Positions 22,095 to 32,604 of a stretch of DNA of 64,000 bases are shown here, in pieces. The stretch is from Anagrus nilaparvatae (Eukaryota; Arthropoda; Insecta; Hymenoptera; Mymaridae). The stretch spans positions 9,962,001 through 10,026,000 of the forward strand of contig JAKSXM010000263.1 of the NCBI GenBank assembly GCA_022575985.1, in the 5' to 3' direction. The number at the start of each line of letters is the position of its first letter. The stretch's first letter is position 1. Under the pieces are notes generated by a model that was not told the DNA's origin, searched no databases, and saw only the letters and a list, made by a program, of their open reading frames with translations. Made by a program: the position numbers and the translations under genes.

Positions 22095-24224
22095 TTAATT
22101 TGGTGAATCTATGCAGCCCTCCATGGGATACTGTTCAATAGGATTATATACTTTATTTCCTTTCATTATTTTTATTATTAGTAAAGACATGTTTATCAGA
22201 GTTAGACCAAAGGTTATTACTAATATAGTTCCAAACTTGTGCTCCTCCAAAACGGTTCTCCAGTTTGTTTTAACTACTGGTTTTTCGGTAGAAAAAACCA
22301 GACTCTTTTGAGTAGTTAAAAATTTAGCTATATTACTTACAATCAAATTACCTTTGGGGATAATCAAGTTTGGTTTTTTATTCCCACTGCCCTTGTAAAC
22401 GAGTGAACCCACCGTAATTTCGCAAGAAGATGGTAGATTTACAACACCAAATCCTGATAATCTGTTAACTTGCGAATATCCATTGCACTTAATTTTTACC
22501 TTGGTCTCTTCCACCATTGAATACAACACTTCTCCTTCCACTACTTCAAGAACTGACTCAATGGCGAAACCTTCCTCCTTTGGATAGGTCATTAAGTCCC
22601 TTACTAGCAATTCTGTTTCGCAATTGGCCTTTAGGCTGATGACAGGAGCTACCTTTTGATAAATATTTTCTGACCTGCAGTCAATGCTGTTCCCCTTTTC
22701 TTGTTCTGATAGGAAGAATGACCTGTGCCCTGACTTGTCTACACCTAAGTAATCATTATTATAAATAACTTTAGAAAAAATAACATTGTAATCTATATCG
22801 GTGAATGATGGTAATCTGTGTAACTTGTAAAGTGAATATTCCTCTTTTTGAATAGTTGGTACATTCACCATAAAAGCTTTTTTTTTTTTTTTTTTCCCCT
22901 TCAAGAAGGGGCCTTTTTCGTAGGACGAGGAGAATGCATTTACGCATACCATACACGCGTACTGTATGGTTATGTGGGACTCAACCTCAAATTTGTATCT
23001 GGGGTTGCCCAGATATACACAATTGAGGAATTACAAAACCCACTAAACTCCCCACCCTCCTGCATTTATTACAATATCATAGAATCCGGACCGGGACTCC
23101 CTGTTTAGGTATTACTTCGGTCCGGAAACAATGCAGCCCAGGCATTTCTTCGCCATACCCTGTCAATAAAGGAGGAGATTTTCCTACGAGAGGAAACCTT
23201 CCTCCTTTTTTCAAATCAGTGTCGCCCGTACTTACTCTGCCACACTGTACCAGTTAGCGGCACTGCGCAGCATTTCCGGGACGACTACTTCCGGCCTCCA
23301 TTCATCGAAGGGCGGTCGCCCTTCAGCGAAGCGAGGACACCCAAAAAAGGTGTGCTCAGCGGTATCCAGCTCGCCCGGGCAATGCAAGCATTCCGGAGAT
23401 GTCACCTTGCTCCACTTGAAAAGCATATCGCGGAAATAACCGTGGCCAGTTAAGAACTGTGTGAGGTAGAAGTCTACCTCTCCATGATCACGGTTCATCC
23501 AGCTTTCCAAATCGATGATAAGGCGGTGCGTCCAACGTCCCCTCGGGTCACCATTCCACCATACATTCACCATAAAAGCTATAGTCCTGTTGTTTAACCT
23601 TACTACCTTAAAATCTACTACGAAATTGCACTGATCTACCGGTAGTAACTCTTCATTAAAAAGTTTCTTTAAATGCCCTTTTATTCCTACCTCTATTACC
23701 TCGTCTATTTTATTAAAAAATTCCTTCGGTGTCTCCTTTCTAGATATAGCTACCATAGCTGTAGCTAAATAATCAAATTCCTTTCCTATCCTTATGGTGT
23801 CTTCTAATGTAACGTTGTTTAGTGATAACTCCGCATAGGCATTTCTAAAACTCTTCTGGGCTTCATTTACGAAATATAATGCTCTAGGGTTTTCCGTAAA
23901 TTGCATGTGAGTTACATTTATTAATTTTCCAAAGTTTTCGTTTTCTTCGATGGCTATCTCTTTTAATGCTGAGGTGTATTTGAGGCTATTTACTACTAGA
24001 TCACTAACGTTTCCTTTTACCATACTTAGGTACTTCAAAAACACCTCATTAATTATTTTAGTATCAACCAAAGTAAAAATAATAAATAGATCATTTATAA
24101 TTTTCATTTTGCCTACTCGTTCGAAAACTATTCCTGGGTTGTTTTCTATTGTTAATACCTTTGTTCTATTCATGTCTGCACATACTGTAGCTGTTAATAT
24201 AATAATTCCCAAAAAGTACTGCAT
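22095..24224 (-). pseudogene. second envelope gene of element A, baculovirus-F/errantivirus type, broken by an R1-clade insertion
   Basis: The frame opens at 24224 with a signal peptide (hydrophobic residues 3-16). It continues as a helical ectodomain with several N-glycosylation sites. The second half (22952-22095) has the Cys pattern and YSLYK...LPSF context familiar from baculovirus F and gypsy envelopes. It ends with one membrane span (about residues 246-266 of that half) and a short tail. Proteins of this type are class I membrane-fusion glycoproteins. No RxxR furin site was seen. The coding sequence is split by 684 bp of an R1-clade LINE plus an 18-bp target duplication, so the hybrid ORFs on either side run into LINE sequence. 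Apart from that insertion the two halves look open. Confidence 0.7.
22879..23562 (-). mobile_element. 5'-truncated R1-clade LINE copy inside the F-type envelope
   Basis: The minus strand matches the last about 685 bp of the R1-clade element at 62764-63448, including the C-terminal CCHC-like motif (CLHCPGELDTAEHTFFGC) and a 17-base A tail. The 18-bp sequence ACATTCACCATAAAAGCT occurs at 22861-22878 and 23563-23580, a clear target duplication. The copy differs from the long one at a small number of positions and gains a stop where the long copy has Tyr. Confidence 0.93.
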
Positions 24225-24426
24225 GATTCACCTTAAAACAAAATAAACCAAATAATTATACCAAAAAAAAAGAACTATTTTACAATTTATTATAACTCTA
24301 CGGCTTATAATTTTATCCTTTTAGTTTAAACCATATCATAAAAAAATGAAACACCTTAACCATATTAGAAAGAAGAAAAATTTAAAAGATAAACAATTTT
24401 GAATTATATGATTTTATGTACAATAA

Positions 24427-26461
24427 TTAATTAAAATGTCTTCTTTCTCTTTCTTGCTCTTGGACTAAATCTTGGTTACCGATAGTTAACCCTAATAAGG
24501 GGTACATCGGTGTTCCCTGATTTGTTTCCTCTTGCAATACAGGTGCCGTTGGTCCTGTATCATTTACTTGCTCTTGTTCTCCCGATGGCACCTGTTTCCT
24601 TCTGTTATTTGCTTCTTGTCCTAAATGAATTAGAAGTTGGGTAACTGAATCCCACACAGCTCCCAACAAATGTAACGAAACTCCATATTTATTATATAAG
24701 GTAATAGTATGGATGGCGGTATCTGCACAAAATTTGATTAGTCTAGCTATCATTATTAAACCTAGAATACCTGCTGAAGCTGTGCCAAATGCCATAAATT
24801 TTCCCCAGAACTGTTCTTATGTTGATTGGATGATCTTACTGATGGAATCTGCATCTAACAAGAAAGCAGGATACAACTTGTCTCCAGTTATGTTCTGTCC
24901 CATCATACCTCTTGCTACACTGTTCAATACAGCAGATTTTTCCAATGGGAATCTCATGTATTCTTTAAGGCTCTTCAACTGGTCAGCGGTGTATATGCCA
25001 GCTTCAGCTAAATTTTTAGGGTCTACATATTTCCAGGTAGCTTGTGTACCCGGCTGTAAGACCTGAGGCTTCTTTGCTTCAGAGATGTCAGGTGAAAATT
25101 TGAACCATGTTTCACCTAAAAAGAACATGCTGGGTACCAAATTATTACATTCTACAGATGTACCAGTTTTAGTTAGTATATGAGTTCTTTGAGCCATAAA
25201 GTATTCTTCGTCATCTTTGTACACCGGGAGTTCCTGATAACAGGATGTTGTTTTCCGATATTTTACTGGTACGCTGATACATTTTATGATGTTCACGGAT
25301 TCTCCCGAGACCAATCCGACAAAGCCTGGACCTCCAACAACCTGGTAAGCAAAGCTAGCTGGATCTAGTATTGCTAGACTTAAGGCATTAGCTATTACTT
25401 TCTTTTTTAAATTGCACTTCTGTAACATAACATCATGATATAGATTTTTTAATTGTATTTTATGGTGTTTTTCTACATATAAAAATTTTGAGTTCATGTA
25501 AGCCATTAAGTCTAAATTTTCAGGTGATATTGAATCTTGCACTTCCAAGTACTCAGGATTCTCCATTTCAGCTATAAAAATGCGTGGGTCATCTGTCCTG
25601 GTGAATTCATTCGAGCAGGCTGAAAATTTACCTTTCGCAGTAAAAGCAAACATAATTGAAGACTCCAAAGCATATATTGGTCGTTCCGGTAATTCTGGAT
25701 CTATTATCTTGTCAACTGGACCAGCATACAACTTTGAATACTTATCTGCGCAAGGATCTCTTGGAGCAGCATTCCAGAATGCATAACCACCATACAGATC
25801 AATACATTGTTCTTAGTTTGCATTTTATTCCTGTATTCAAGATCACATTGTTGTTATCGATGTCTACAGTGGCTTCATAGTCTTCTAAGGTAACTTTTAT
25901 CCATCCATCTACCACCACTTCACTCCAGGTACCGTATGGATCAGAATAATAGCCATTCATACAGCTCATGCCTCTGTCGCTCCGATGTCCTGCCAATTGA
26001 ACGGGCATTGATCTGGAATTATTAGGCATTAAATTAGGCACTAAAATTTGATTTCTAAAATGAAAGTTTAACGTATTATGCATTGTGTCACATTGTAACC
26101 GAGTTACATGTTCAATATACGAGATTTTTCCTCCTGGTATGCCGGATATTCTTGTTCTTTTGTACCAGGCTGCATCACAGTAACTTACTTCTCTGGTAAC
26201 TTCCACTTTGCATAGTTTTACATGCACTTTTGCATAATAGTTAAGTTGCAGTAACGCTATTTTTGTCTTTTCGACAAAAACTTTTGGATTCATTGCGACA
26301 TGACATTCTCCCACATCAATTAAGGAGAAAGTAGATATGTTATTATACTGCTGAGCACAGTCAAAGGCTATCATTGATTTTTCTGCTCCATGGGTACCTG
26401 AAATTACGATTATTACCAAAAACACGTACAGATTCATCTGTAAACAAATAATATTTATCAC
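24427..26461 (-). pseudogene. first envelope gene of element A: chuvirus-like (Jingchuvirales-type) glycoprotein
   Basis: Three pieces are read: 26461-25799, 25731-24817 and 24795-24427. The first has a signal peptide, then IAFDCAQQYNNISTFSLIDVG and a KIALLQLN segment, and later YYSDPYGTWSEVVVDG; these are hallmarks of chuvirus-type glycoproteins found as LTR-element envelopes in arthropods. The last piece carries the membrane segment (AGILGLIMIARLIKF) and a hydrophilic tail. The pieces are separated by a frameshift near 25795-25815 and by an in-frame TAA at 24817-24819. Family members are membrane glycoproteins thought to mediate entry. The gene follows integrase, as an envelope should. As it stands it cannot give a full-length protein. 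Confidence 0.75.
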
Positions 26462-26515
26462 TATAATTTCTTAATTTAATTTTTAATCTTAGACTTAACT
26501 TCTATGTTAGTTAAC

Positions 26516-27380
26516 TTATTCTAAAGGAAATTTAGGCTTAATATATGAATGCTGTAACCTATTTCCATTTACGACGCTAAATTTATTTTTTCCTGTTTTT
26601 ATTTTTACATTTCCATTTCTATAATTATTTATTACAGCAAATGACCCTTTATATTGAGCCTTTAATTTTCGTATTTTACCTCCTTGCAATAAGAAAACAC
26701 TTTCACCAATTTTGAAAATGTGTTCTAATACAGTTTGATCGTAACGTTCTTTTGACTTTTCTTTGGCTTTGATAATGTTTTCTTTTGCAATTTTTTGTAC
26801 TTTATTTAATGTAGTTATTAAATTAGTTAAATAAGCATCTACAGTGCCCTCATTTTCAACTGGTTCTTTTATTTCAGATGGAGTTCTAGCAATTCGACCA
26901 AACATCAATTCAAAAGGAGTTGCTATAGTGGATTCATGCACCATTGAGTTGTAAGAAAACGTTGCCAACTCTACGTAGTCATCCCAGTCTTCCTCGTTGC
27001 CATTTACGAATACTTTTAAAAACTGACCAAGAGTATGATGCATTCTTTCCACAGGATTTGACCTTGGTGTGTAAGCACAAGTCCTTATCTGCTTGATTTT
27101 GAACTGCTTGGCTACTGCGGCGAACAGTTTTGACATAAAGTTTGCCCCCCTGTCCGAGACCACTGTTTGGGGAGCCCCAAACACAGTTATGTACCTCTTG
27201 ACAAATGCATCAGCTACTGTACTGGCTTGTGAATCTGGTAATGGCACTGCAACGCTATATTTGGTCAACGTATCCTGCATGGTAAAAATAACAGTATTTA
27301 ATTTTTTAGTTGTAGTTAAAGGTCCTACTATATCGATACTTAGTTTCTGCCCTGCTTGCGTAGGAGTGTCAGTTTATTTT
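26516..27380 (-). pseudogene. integrase core and C-terminal part of element A pol
   Basis: The frame includes SIDIVGPL (first Asp of the DDE triad), VVSDRGANF (second Asp) and NPVERMHH (Glu). A GPY-like C-terminal segment (KAQYKGSFAV...) follows. This is the catalytic core that inserts retroelement DNA. The zinc-binding N-terminal part is in another frame upstream, and the join lies at about 27355-27385. The ORF from the first Met starts at 27280, but homology begins further upstream. Confidence 0.88.
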
Positions 27381-29580
27381 TAACTTTTCTTCTTACCAAT
27401 TTTTTTAACTGACAGGTTAAACACTGTCTAATGTAATCTTGAATTTCGTCTCTCATATTTTCCCAGCTGTACTTGGCCCTGAGACGTTTATATGTCTTCA
27501 AGAATGCACGATGTCCAGAAACTATAGTATCATGAGCCTCCTTGATCAATGCCTCTCTCTCAGATGGCTGAGGCACTCTCACCTCTCCTAAACAAACTAT
27601 GATCTTGGTTTCCTCATTATCTTGTAAACTTTTCTTTAATTTTCTAAGGATGTCTAGCCACTCGATGAAATTAATCCTGTTTGATTTGGCTATGCTGAAC
27701 GACTTAATTCCATATTCCTTTAACAGAGTTTTTAAATTATTAAATAATTTTGAGATATTTTCACTTACCTCTGTCATAGAAATAGGGTCATTTTCCCTAA
27801 TAGGCAATAAAATGTGATATCTACTACCTATTTTGTCCCTATTATAGACAAAATTATCAGCCTTTACTAAGTCCCTAAAATTATTTAATTCTGTAGTATT
27901 TAAGTCAGCACTTGCAAAAGGCAAGTCGTCTAATATTTCAGGATTATTTAATTCTTGTCCTACCACATCTGCATTAAAATCAAATGTATTATTTGCTGGA
28001 CTACTGGTGCCTACTTCAACTTCCTCCCTGTTATCATTTTCTGCTTCAGTTGGAACTTTTTTTTGTTCAGCTAGCGTATTTTTCTTCTTTTTTCTATTAG
28101 GCATTAAAGCTTGAATTGCCTCTTGATATTTTTGACTCTGACCTGCCATTCTTGTTTGCATTCTTTCAGTAATGCCAAGTATGCGTCTTTTCTTTCTTAA
28201 CTGTATTTCCTCTGCCTGAAAAGTATAAATTTTTGACACTCTTACAGGTGTTGCTTCAAAATATAGTACAGGATTTCTTGATAAAGCATCGGCATTAACA
28301 TTACTAGCTCCATCTTTAAAAATAAATTCATAATCATAGTCTGCTATCCTTAGCCTCCATCGAGCCACCCTTGAGTTAGGATCCTTTTTTGATTGCATCA
28401 AACTTAAAGCTCTATGATCACTAACTAAATAAAATTTCTTATCATACAGATAAGGTCTAAAATATTCAACACCCCATACGACAGCAAGTGCCTCCTGGTC
28501 CGTCACCGAATATTTTCGCTCTGCATCATTCAGGACTCTTGAAGCATATGCTACTGGCAAATCTTTACCAATTTCACCTTGAGAAAGCACAGCACCTAAA
28601 GCTACCCCGCTGGCATCTGTTGTAAGGACAAAATCACGACTGAAATCTGGATACTGCAGGATTGGAGCTTCACACAGCTTTTTCTTTAAAATTTCAAATG
28701 CCTCTTGAGCTTCGTCACTCCAAATGAATTCTTGATCTTTCTTAAGCAAAGATGTAAGTGGCTTAGCAATTTTAGCAAATTGAGGAATTTGTCTCCTGTA
28801 ATATGATGTAATTCCTAAAAATTGTTTAACGTTTTTAGGTGTAGCTGGCACTGGAAATTTTTCAACTGCTTCAAATTTCTTTGGATTTGGTTTTACTCCA
28901 TCCTTAGAAATGACATGTCCTAAATAAGTCACTTCTGTTTGCAAAAAGAAACATTTTTCTGCCTGCAACTTCAGATTGGCTTCTCTTAACCTCTTCATTA
29001 CTTCTTTTACCAATTCTAGCAGTTTTTCTAGAGTTTTAGCATGTATCAGAAAATCATCAATGTATGCTATTACTCCTTCTAAATCCCTGAATAGCATTTG
29101 AATCAACCGCATAAAGCTACTTGGACTATTCTTTGCGCCGAAGGGTACCCTAGTGTATTCATACAACCCAAACATCGTAGCAAATGCTGTTTTATGCCGG
29201 TCCTTTTTGTGTATTAGGATTTGGTGGAACCCAGAACTCAAATCGAGTGAGCAAAAGTACTTTGAGCCGTTTATGCTGTCCAGCAGGTCCAATAAATTTA
29301 GTAAAGGATACTGGTCAGAGATAGTTTTATCATTTAATCGCCTCAGATCCAAAACTAAACGATGTTTTACTATTCCCTGGCTGTTTGGTTTCTTCGGTAC
29401 CAACATTATTGGATGGCTATAGGATGAATGAGATGGAGTAATTATACCTTCTGCCAACAGCTTATCCAATTGCTCCTTCAACTCTTCTCTTAGCAAAGGT
29501 GAAATTCTATACATTCTGGAAGTAATTGGCACGTCATCGACTGTAAAAATTCTATGTTGAAACACATTTGTAAAGGACAA
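27340..29580 (-). CDS. reverse transcriptase, RNase H and integrase zinc domain of element A
   Basis: The 746-residue ORF has gypsy-type RT motifs: HPIMLVPKK, RLVLDLRRLN, FCSLDLSSGFHQI, YTRVPFGAKNSP and the catalytic VIAYIDDFLIHA. RNase H follows with VLTTDASGVALGAVLSQ and later VSDHRALSLMQ. After a charged linker of about 170 residues comes an HHCC module (HDTIVSGHRAF...CLTCQ). It copies the genomic RNA into DNA. Its N-terminus overlaps the upstream ORF in another frame, with the frame change at about 29575-29583; its C-terminus ends at the frameshift before the integrase core. The RT core itself is intact. Confidence 0.9.
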   Translation of the reverse strand: MSFTNVFQHRIFTVDDVPITSRMYRISPLLREELKEQLDKLLAEGIITPSHSSYSHPIMLVPKKPNSQGIVKHRLVLDLRRLNDKTISDQYPLLNLLDLLDSINGSKYFCSLDLSSGFHQILIHKKDRHKTAFATMFGLYEYTRVPFGAKNSPSSFMRLIQMLFRDLEGVIAYIDDFLIHAKTLEKLLELVKEVMKRLREANLKLQAEKCFFLQTEVTYLGHVISKDGVKPNPKKFEAVEKFPVPATPKNVKQFLGITSYYRRQIPQFAKIAKPLTSLLKKDQEFIWSDEAQEAFEILKKKLCEAPILQYPDFSRDFVLTTDASGVALGAVLSQGEIGKDLPVAYASRVLNDAERKYSVTDQEALAVVWGVEYFRPYLYDKKFYLVSDHRALSLMQSKKDPNSRVARWRLRIADYDYEFIFKDGASNVNADALSRNPVLYFEATPVRVSKIYTFQAEEIQLRKKRRILGITERMQTRMAGQSQKYQEAIQALMPNRKKKKNTLAEQKKVPTEAENDNREEVEVGTSSPANNTFDFNADVVGQELNNPEILDDLPFASADLNTTELNNFRDLVKADNFVYNRDKIGSRYHILLPIRENDPISMTEVSENISKLFNNLKTLLKEYGIKSFSIAKSNRINFIEWLDILRKLKKSLQDNEETKIIVCLGEVRVPQPSEREALIKEAHDTIVSGHRAFLKTYKRLRAKYSWENMRDEIQDYIRQCLTCQLKKLVRRKVKNKLTLLRKQGRN

Positions 29581-31409
29581 GGGTTCTCCAGTATATGAAA
29601 TACATCTGCATTTTCTTCTAATATTTTCTCAACAACTTTCTTTTCCTCTTCATTCAAGTGGCCTAAATTTGACATTTCCTTTACCTTATCAATTCTTTGT
29701 TCAGGTGTTAACTCCATGTATAAGACCCTTTCTGTATTATTTAGTTCCTTTTTGACCTCATTTATTAATTCTTTGATTTGCTCTAAAAAATGCATGTTAT
29801 TTTGTAAATTATCCATTTCAATGATTGTACTTAAATTATCAAATGGCTCTATAAATTCGTATAACTTACACTGATTTACTTCATTTACTAAATTACTAAC
29901 TATTGCCAAAAAGTCACTTTTACAAAATACCTTTTTTGTGATCAACGTTTCATTTACCAAACCTTCTAATATTTCAAGATGCTCCATACATAAGTCCTCA
30001 TCCTTTTCGACTTCTTCCTCTACTGAATTTTCAATGCTGCTTTCATTTGTATCCTTACTTGATCTACAAGCGCCTGCATAACCCCCCTGATACAAATTTT
30101 TATTTAATGGAGGCTTAAAATTATTTTTATCATAAAATTTTAACTGTATATTATGGTATTTTGCTTTATTTTCACCACTTTTATTTTCTAATGCCTTATT
30201 TGTATTATTTTCTATACTAGCTCTTTCATTATTTAATTGATTCATAACAAAATAAATTATCCACAACATTACAAAATTTAGTAATTTTATTATTGCTACA
30301 AAATTACTTGCAAGAAAATTCATACATTCTAAAATTTCTGCAGTATTGTTATACACAACTGTAGTTTTTTTATCGACCACTACAGCATCCTTGTTTGAAA
30401 AATTTTCAAACATGGGTCTTTTATTTTTAACTTCATCTACAGTTTTCTCTTCTACTGTAGGAGCCTCATTTGAAAAATTTTTAAACAAAGGCCTTTTATT
30501 TATAATCTCATCTGCAGTTTTCTCCACTACTGCAGGAGCCCTACCCGAAAATTCTTCCAATAAAGGCTTTTCATTTATAAACTCATCTGCAGTTTTCTCT
30601 ACTACAGGACCTTTTTTGGAAAAATTTTCTAAGCTATTTTTACTATTTAATACCACTTCTGCAGTTTTCTCCGCTACTGCAGGAACGATGTTTGAAAATT
30701 CTTCCAATAAAGGCCTTTTATTTATAAACTCATCTGCAGTTTTCTCTACTACAGGAGCCTTATTGGAAAAACTTTCTAACCTGGTTTTATTATTAAATGC
30801 CTCTTCTGCAGTTTTCTCTCCTACTGCAGGATCCATGTTTGAAAATTCTTCCAACAAAGGCCTTTTATTTATAAACTCATCTGCAGTTTTCTCTACTACA
30901 GGAGCCTTATTGGAAAAATTTTCTTTCATGGGTTCATTATTTTGCATTTTGCTTGCTTTACTTAACAACTTATTTGCACCTTTTAATGCTACTAAAATTT
31001 TTTTCTTTAAACTATTATCCCTACTTATTACTTTCTTTGCAGTTTTACCACTCTTATAATTCTTTATATTTTTAACTTTTACTTTTAGAGTAGGAGATTT
31101 TTTTCTTTTAACCTGTTCTCCCACTCTTATTACCTGGATTATACAGTCTTCCTTGTCTTCTCCGGCCTTTACTTCTTCTGATAAAATTTTTAATATCTCG
31201 TTTTTTGACTGGAAGGGGTACTTGTGTCCTTGAAGCACTAAACAGCGTTCGTCAAAATATAACCTTGCGTTGTTGCCGTCTAAAAACCTGTTTCCTATTA
31301 GCCCTGTTTCATCAATTGGAAAGTTATTTTCTACCACATGAAATTTTGTTAAAATTCCGCAAATTTTTATTTCTATGCTTCCCAATGATTTGACTGCAGG
31401 ATCTGAAAT
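29490..31409 (-). CDS. protease C-terminal half and repeat-rich linker of element A pol
   Basis: The frame starts after a TGA at 31410-31412. The first about 60 residues contain a retropepsin-like GLIGNRFLDG motif. Residues 157-354 consist of eight repeats. A hydrophobic patch (LNFVMLWIIYFVMNQL) follows, then an acidic region and an ELTPEQRIDKVKEM segment typical of the stretch before gypsy RTs. The frame then leaves homology where the RT ORF begins. A 500-residue insertion of this kind between protease and RT is unusual. Confidence 0.65.
   Translation of the reverse strand: MSDPAVKSLGSIEIKICGILTKFHVVENNFPIDETGLIGNRFLDGNNARLYFDERCLVLQGHKYPFQSKNEILKILSEEVKAGEDKEDCIIQVIRVGEQVKRKKSPTLKVKVKNIKNYKSGKTAKKVISRDNSLKKKILVALKGANKLLSKASKMQNNEPMKENFSNKAPVVEKTADEFINKRPLLEEFSNMDPAVGEKTAEEAFNNKTRLESFSNKAPVVEKTADEFINKRPLLEEFSNIVPAVAEKTAEVVLNSKNSLENFSKKGPVVEKTADEFINEKPLLEEFSGRAPAVVEKTADEIINKRPLFKNFSNEAPTVEEKTVDEVKNKRPMFENFSNKDAVVVDKKTTVVYNNTAEILECMNFLASNFVAIIKLLNFVMLWIIYFVMNQLNNERASIENNTNKALENKSGENKAKYHNIQLKFYDKNNFKPPLNKNLYQGGYAGACRSSKDTNESSIENSVEEEVEKDEDLCMEHLEILEGLVNETLITKKVFCKSDFLAIVSNLVNEVNQCKLYEFIEPFDNLSTIIEMDNLQNNMHFLEQIKELINEVKKELNNTERVLYMELTPEQRIDKVKEMSNLGHLNEEEKKVVEKILEENADVFHILENPCPLQMCFNIEFLQSMTCQLLPECIEFHLC
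30320..30917 (-). repeat. eight tandem 24-25-residue repeats within pol of element A
   Basis: Units follow the pattern FSNxAPVVEKTADEFINKRP then LLEE. Odd and even units alternate between two versions (PVVEKTADEF and PAVxEKTAEE), suggesting duplication of a two-unit block. At the DNA level the period is 72-75 bp. The repeats keep the reading frame. Confidence 0.9.
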
Positions 31410-31640
31410 TCATATTAGCTTAACTATTTCATTTTTACAGATTTTTACCTCATCCGGCACTGCTTTTTGCTTCAATAAATTCGCGCTGGCTCCTGAATCC
31501 AAGAGGTAGTCAAATTCTTTGTCTAGACTGGCAGAAGATAAGAAGACTGTTGGCGCGTTGCTATTTCTACTTAGATAGATTGTGTGTTCGATGTACTTGG
31601 AGCCTCTTGATTCGCGCTCATCGGTTGGCTGCTGCCGTTT
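31410..31640 (-). pseudogene. protease N-terminal half of element A
   Basis: The frame upstream of the TGA contains FDYLLDSGASANLL, with the DSGA active-site motif of aspartic proteases at 31488-31499. The in-frame TGA at 31410-31412 separates it from the C-terminal half. The end of gag overlaps it in another frame, as expected for gag-pro frameshifting. Confidence 0.75.
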
Positions 31641-32604
31641 CCCTGATTATTTTCTTCTGCCCTTCCTGTATTGGCGGGCCTTGATCTGCAAAAACGAAAA
31701 AACCTTTTCTCTTACAGTTATGGCATTCCATTTGCTGGCGCTTAACTATCCAGTCCGGTTTGTTCGGATTACCCGGATTGGTCCAACAATTTTCCTTGAC
31801 ATGACCATTCTTTGAACAATGGATACACTTTAGTTTTCCTCTATTGTCCTTTTCACTAGCCTGTTGCTTTCTTCCTTCTACAATTTTTGGCAACTCCGGA
31901 CATAGAAGAGTCGTGTGGTCTTGTCTAAGGCATAAAAAACAATAATTATTATTTGGAGTGGTATGCGTACTTACAACTTTTATTTCTTCTGTTTTTGGCG
32001 TTTTTGCTTCGTCATATGAGCAAGACTCTCTTTCTACCACGATGGCTTCGTTAAGAGTATCTGCAAAAGTAGCATATGACATTAGCCTCGTTCTTATTTC
32101 TGTTCTCATGCCTTTCAAAAAGAACCTAAGCTTATCTCTGTCTAACGTACTGTCCTCCAGTGGCCTCCCCTCCAATTTTGCTGCCTTCTTTATTTTTCTC
32201 CCTAACTCCTTTATTTTGTTGGCAAATAACACGACCTTCTCTTTTTCTCCTTGTCGGACTCTCGCCAAATCCCCTCCTAATTCATGCGATGTTTTTGGAT
32301 TTCCAAATGCAAATTCCACAAAATCGATGACCTCTTTAATTGACCTGAAATTATGTCCTATTGCCGCTTTCGCTGCCTCCCCCTTAAATCTTAAAAGAAT
32401 TAACGGGGCAACCTCGATTTCGTTTTCTACGGGGATCATACCTTTGGCTCTGCCACACCCTATTACGAAATTTTCTACCTCTTCTTGAGAGCCAGAAAAT
32501 TCCGGAATGGTGTTTATTGTGTCCTTGATCGAGAAAGGCCTAATTTTAGAGAGAGAGAGAAGAATTTTGTGTATATGACGCGCCTGTGAACTCGTTTGTG
32601 TCAT
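31618..32604 (-). CDS. Gag (capsid and nucleocapsid) of element A
   Basis: 328 residues. Residues 25-190 resemble a gypsy-type capsid (IPEFSGSQEEVENFVIGCGR, then a helical region with DKLRFFLKGMRTEIRTRLM). Two CCHC knuckles follow, CFLCLRQDHTTLLC and CIHCSKNGHVKENC, and an incomplete CHNC. It packages the genomic RNA. Its frame overlaps the upstream ORF by 58 bp. The Met is the first in frame, but capsid homology begins close to it, so part of the N-terminus may come from the upstream frame. Confidence 0.85.
   Translation of the reverse strand: MTQTSSQARHIHKILLSLSKIRPFSIKDTINTIPEFSGSQEEVENFVIGCGRAKGMIPVENEIEVAPLILLRFKGEAAKAAIGHNFRSIKEVIDFVEFAFGNPKTSHELGGDLARVRQGEKEKVVLFANKIKELGRKIKKAAKLEGRPLEDSTLDRDKLRFFLKGMRTEIRTRLMSYATFADTLNEAIVVERESCSYDEAKTPKTEEIKVVSTHTTPNNNYCFLCLRQDHTTLLCPELPKIVEGRKQQASEKDNRGKLKCIHCSKNGHVKENCWTNPGNPNKPDWIVKRQQMECHNCKRKGFFVFADQGPPIQEGQKKIIRETAAANR

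Noticed and set aside
30346..31059. 237-residue plus-strand ORF with regular repeats
   Set aside because: It is the antisense shadow of the repeated pol linker of element A.
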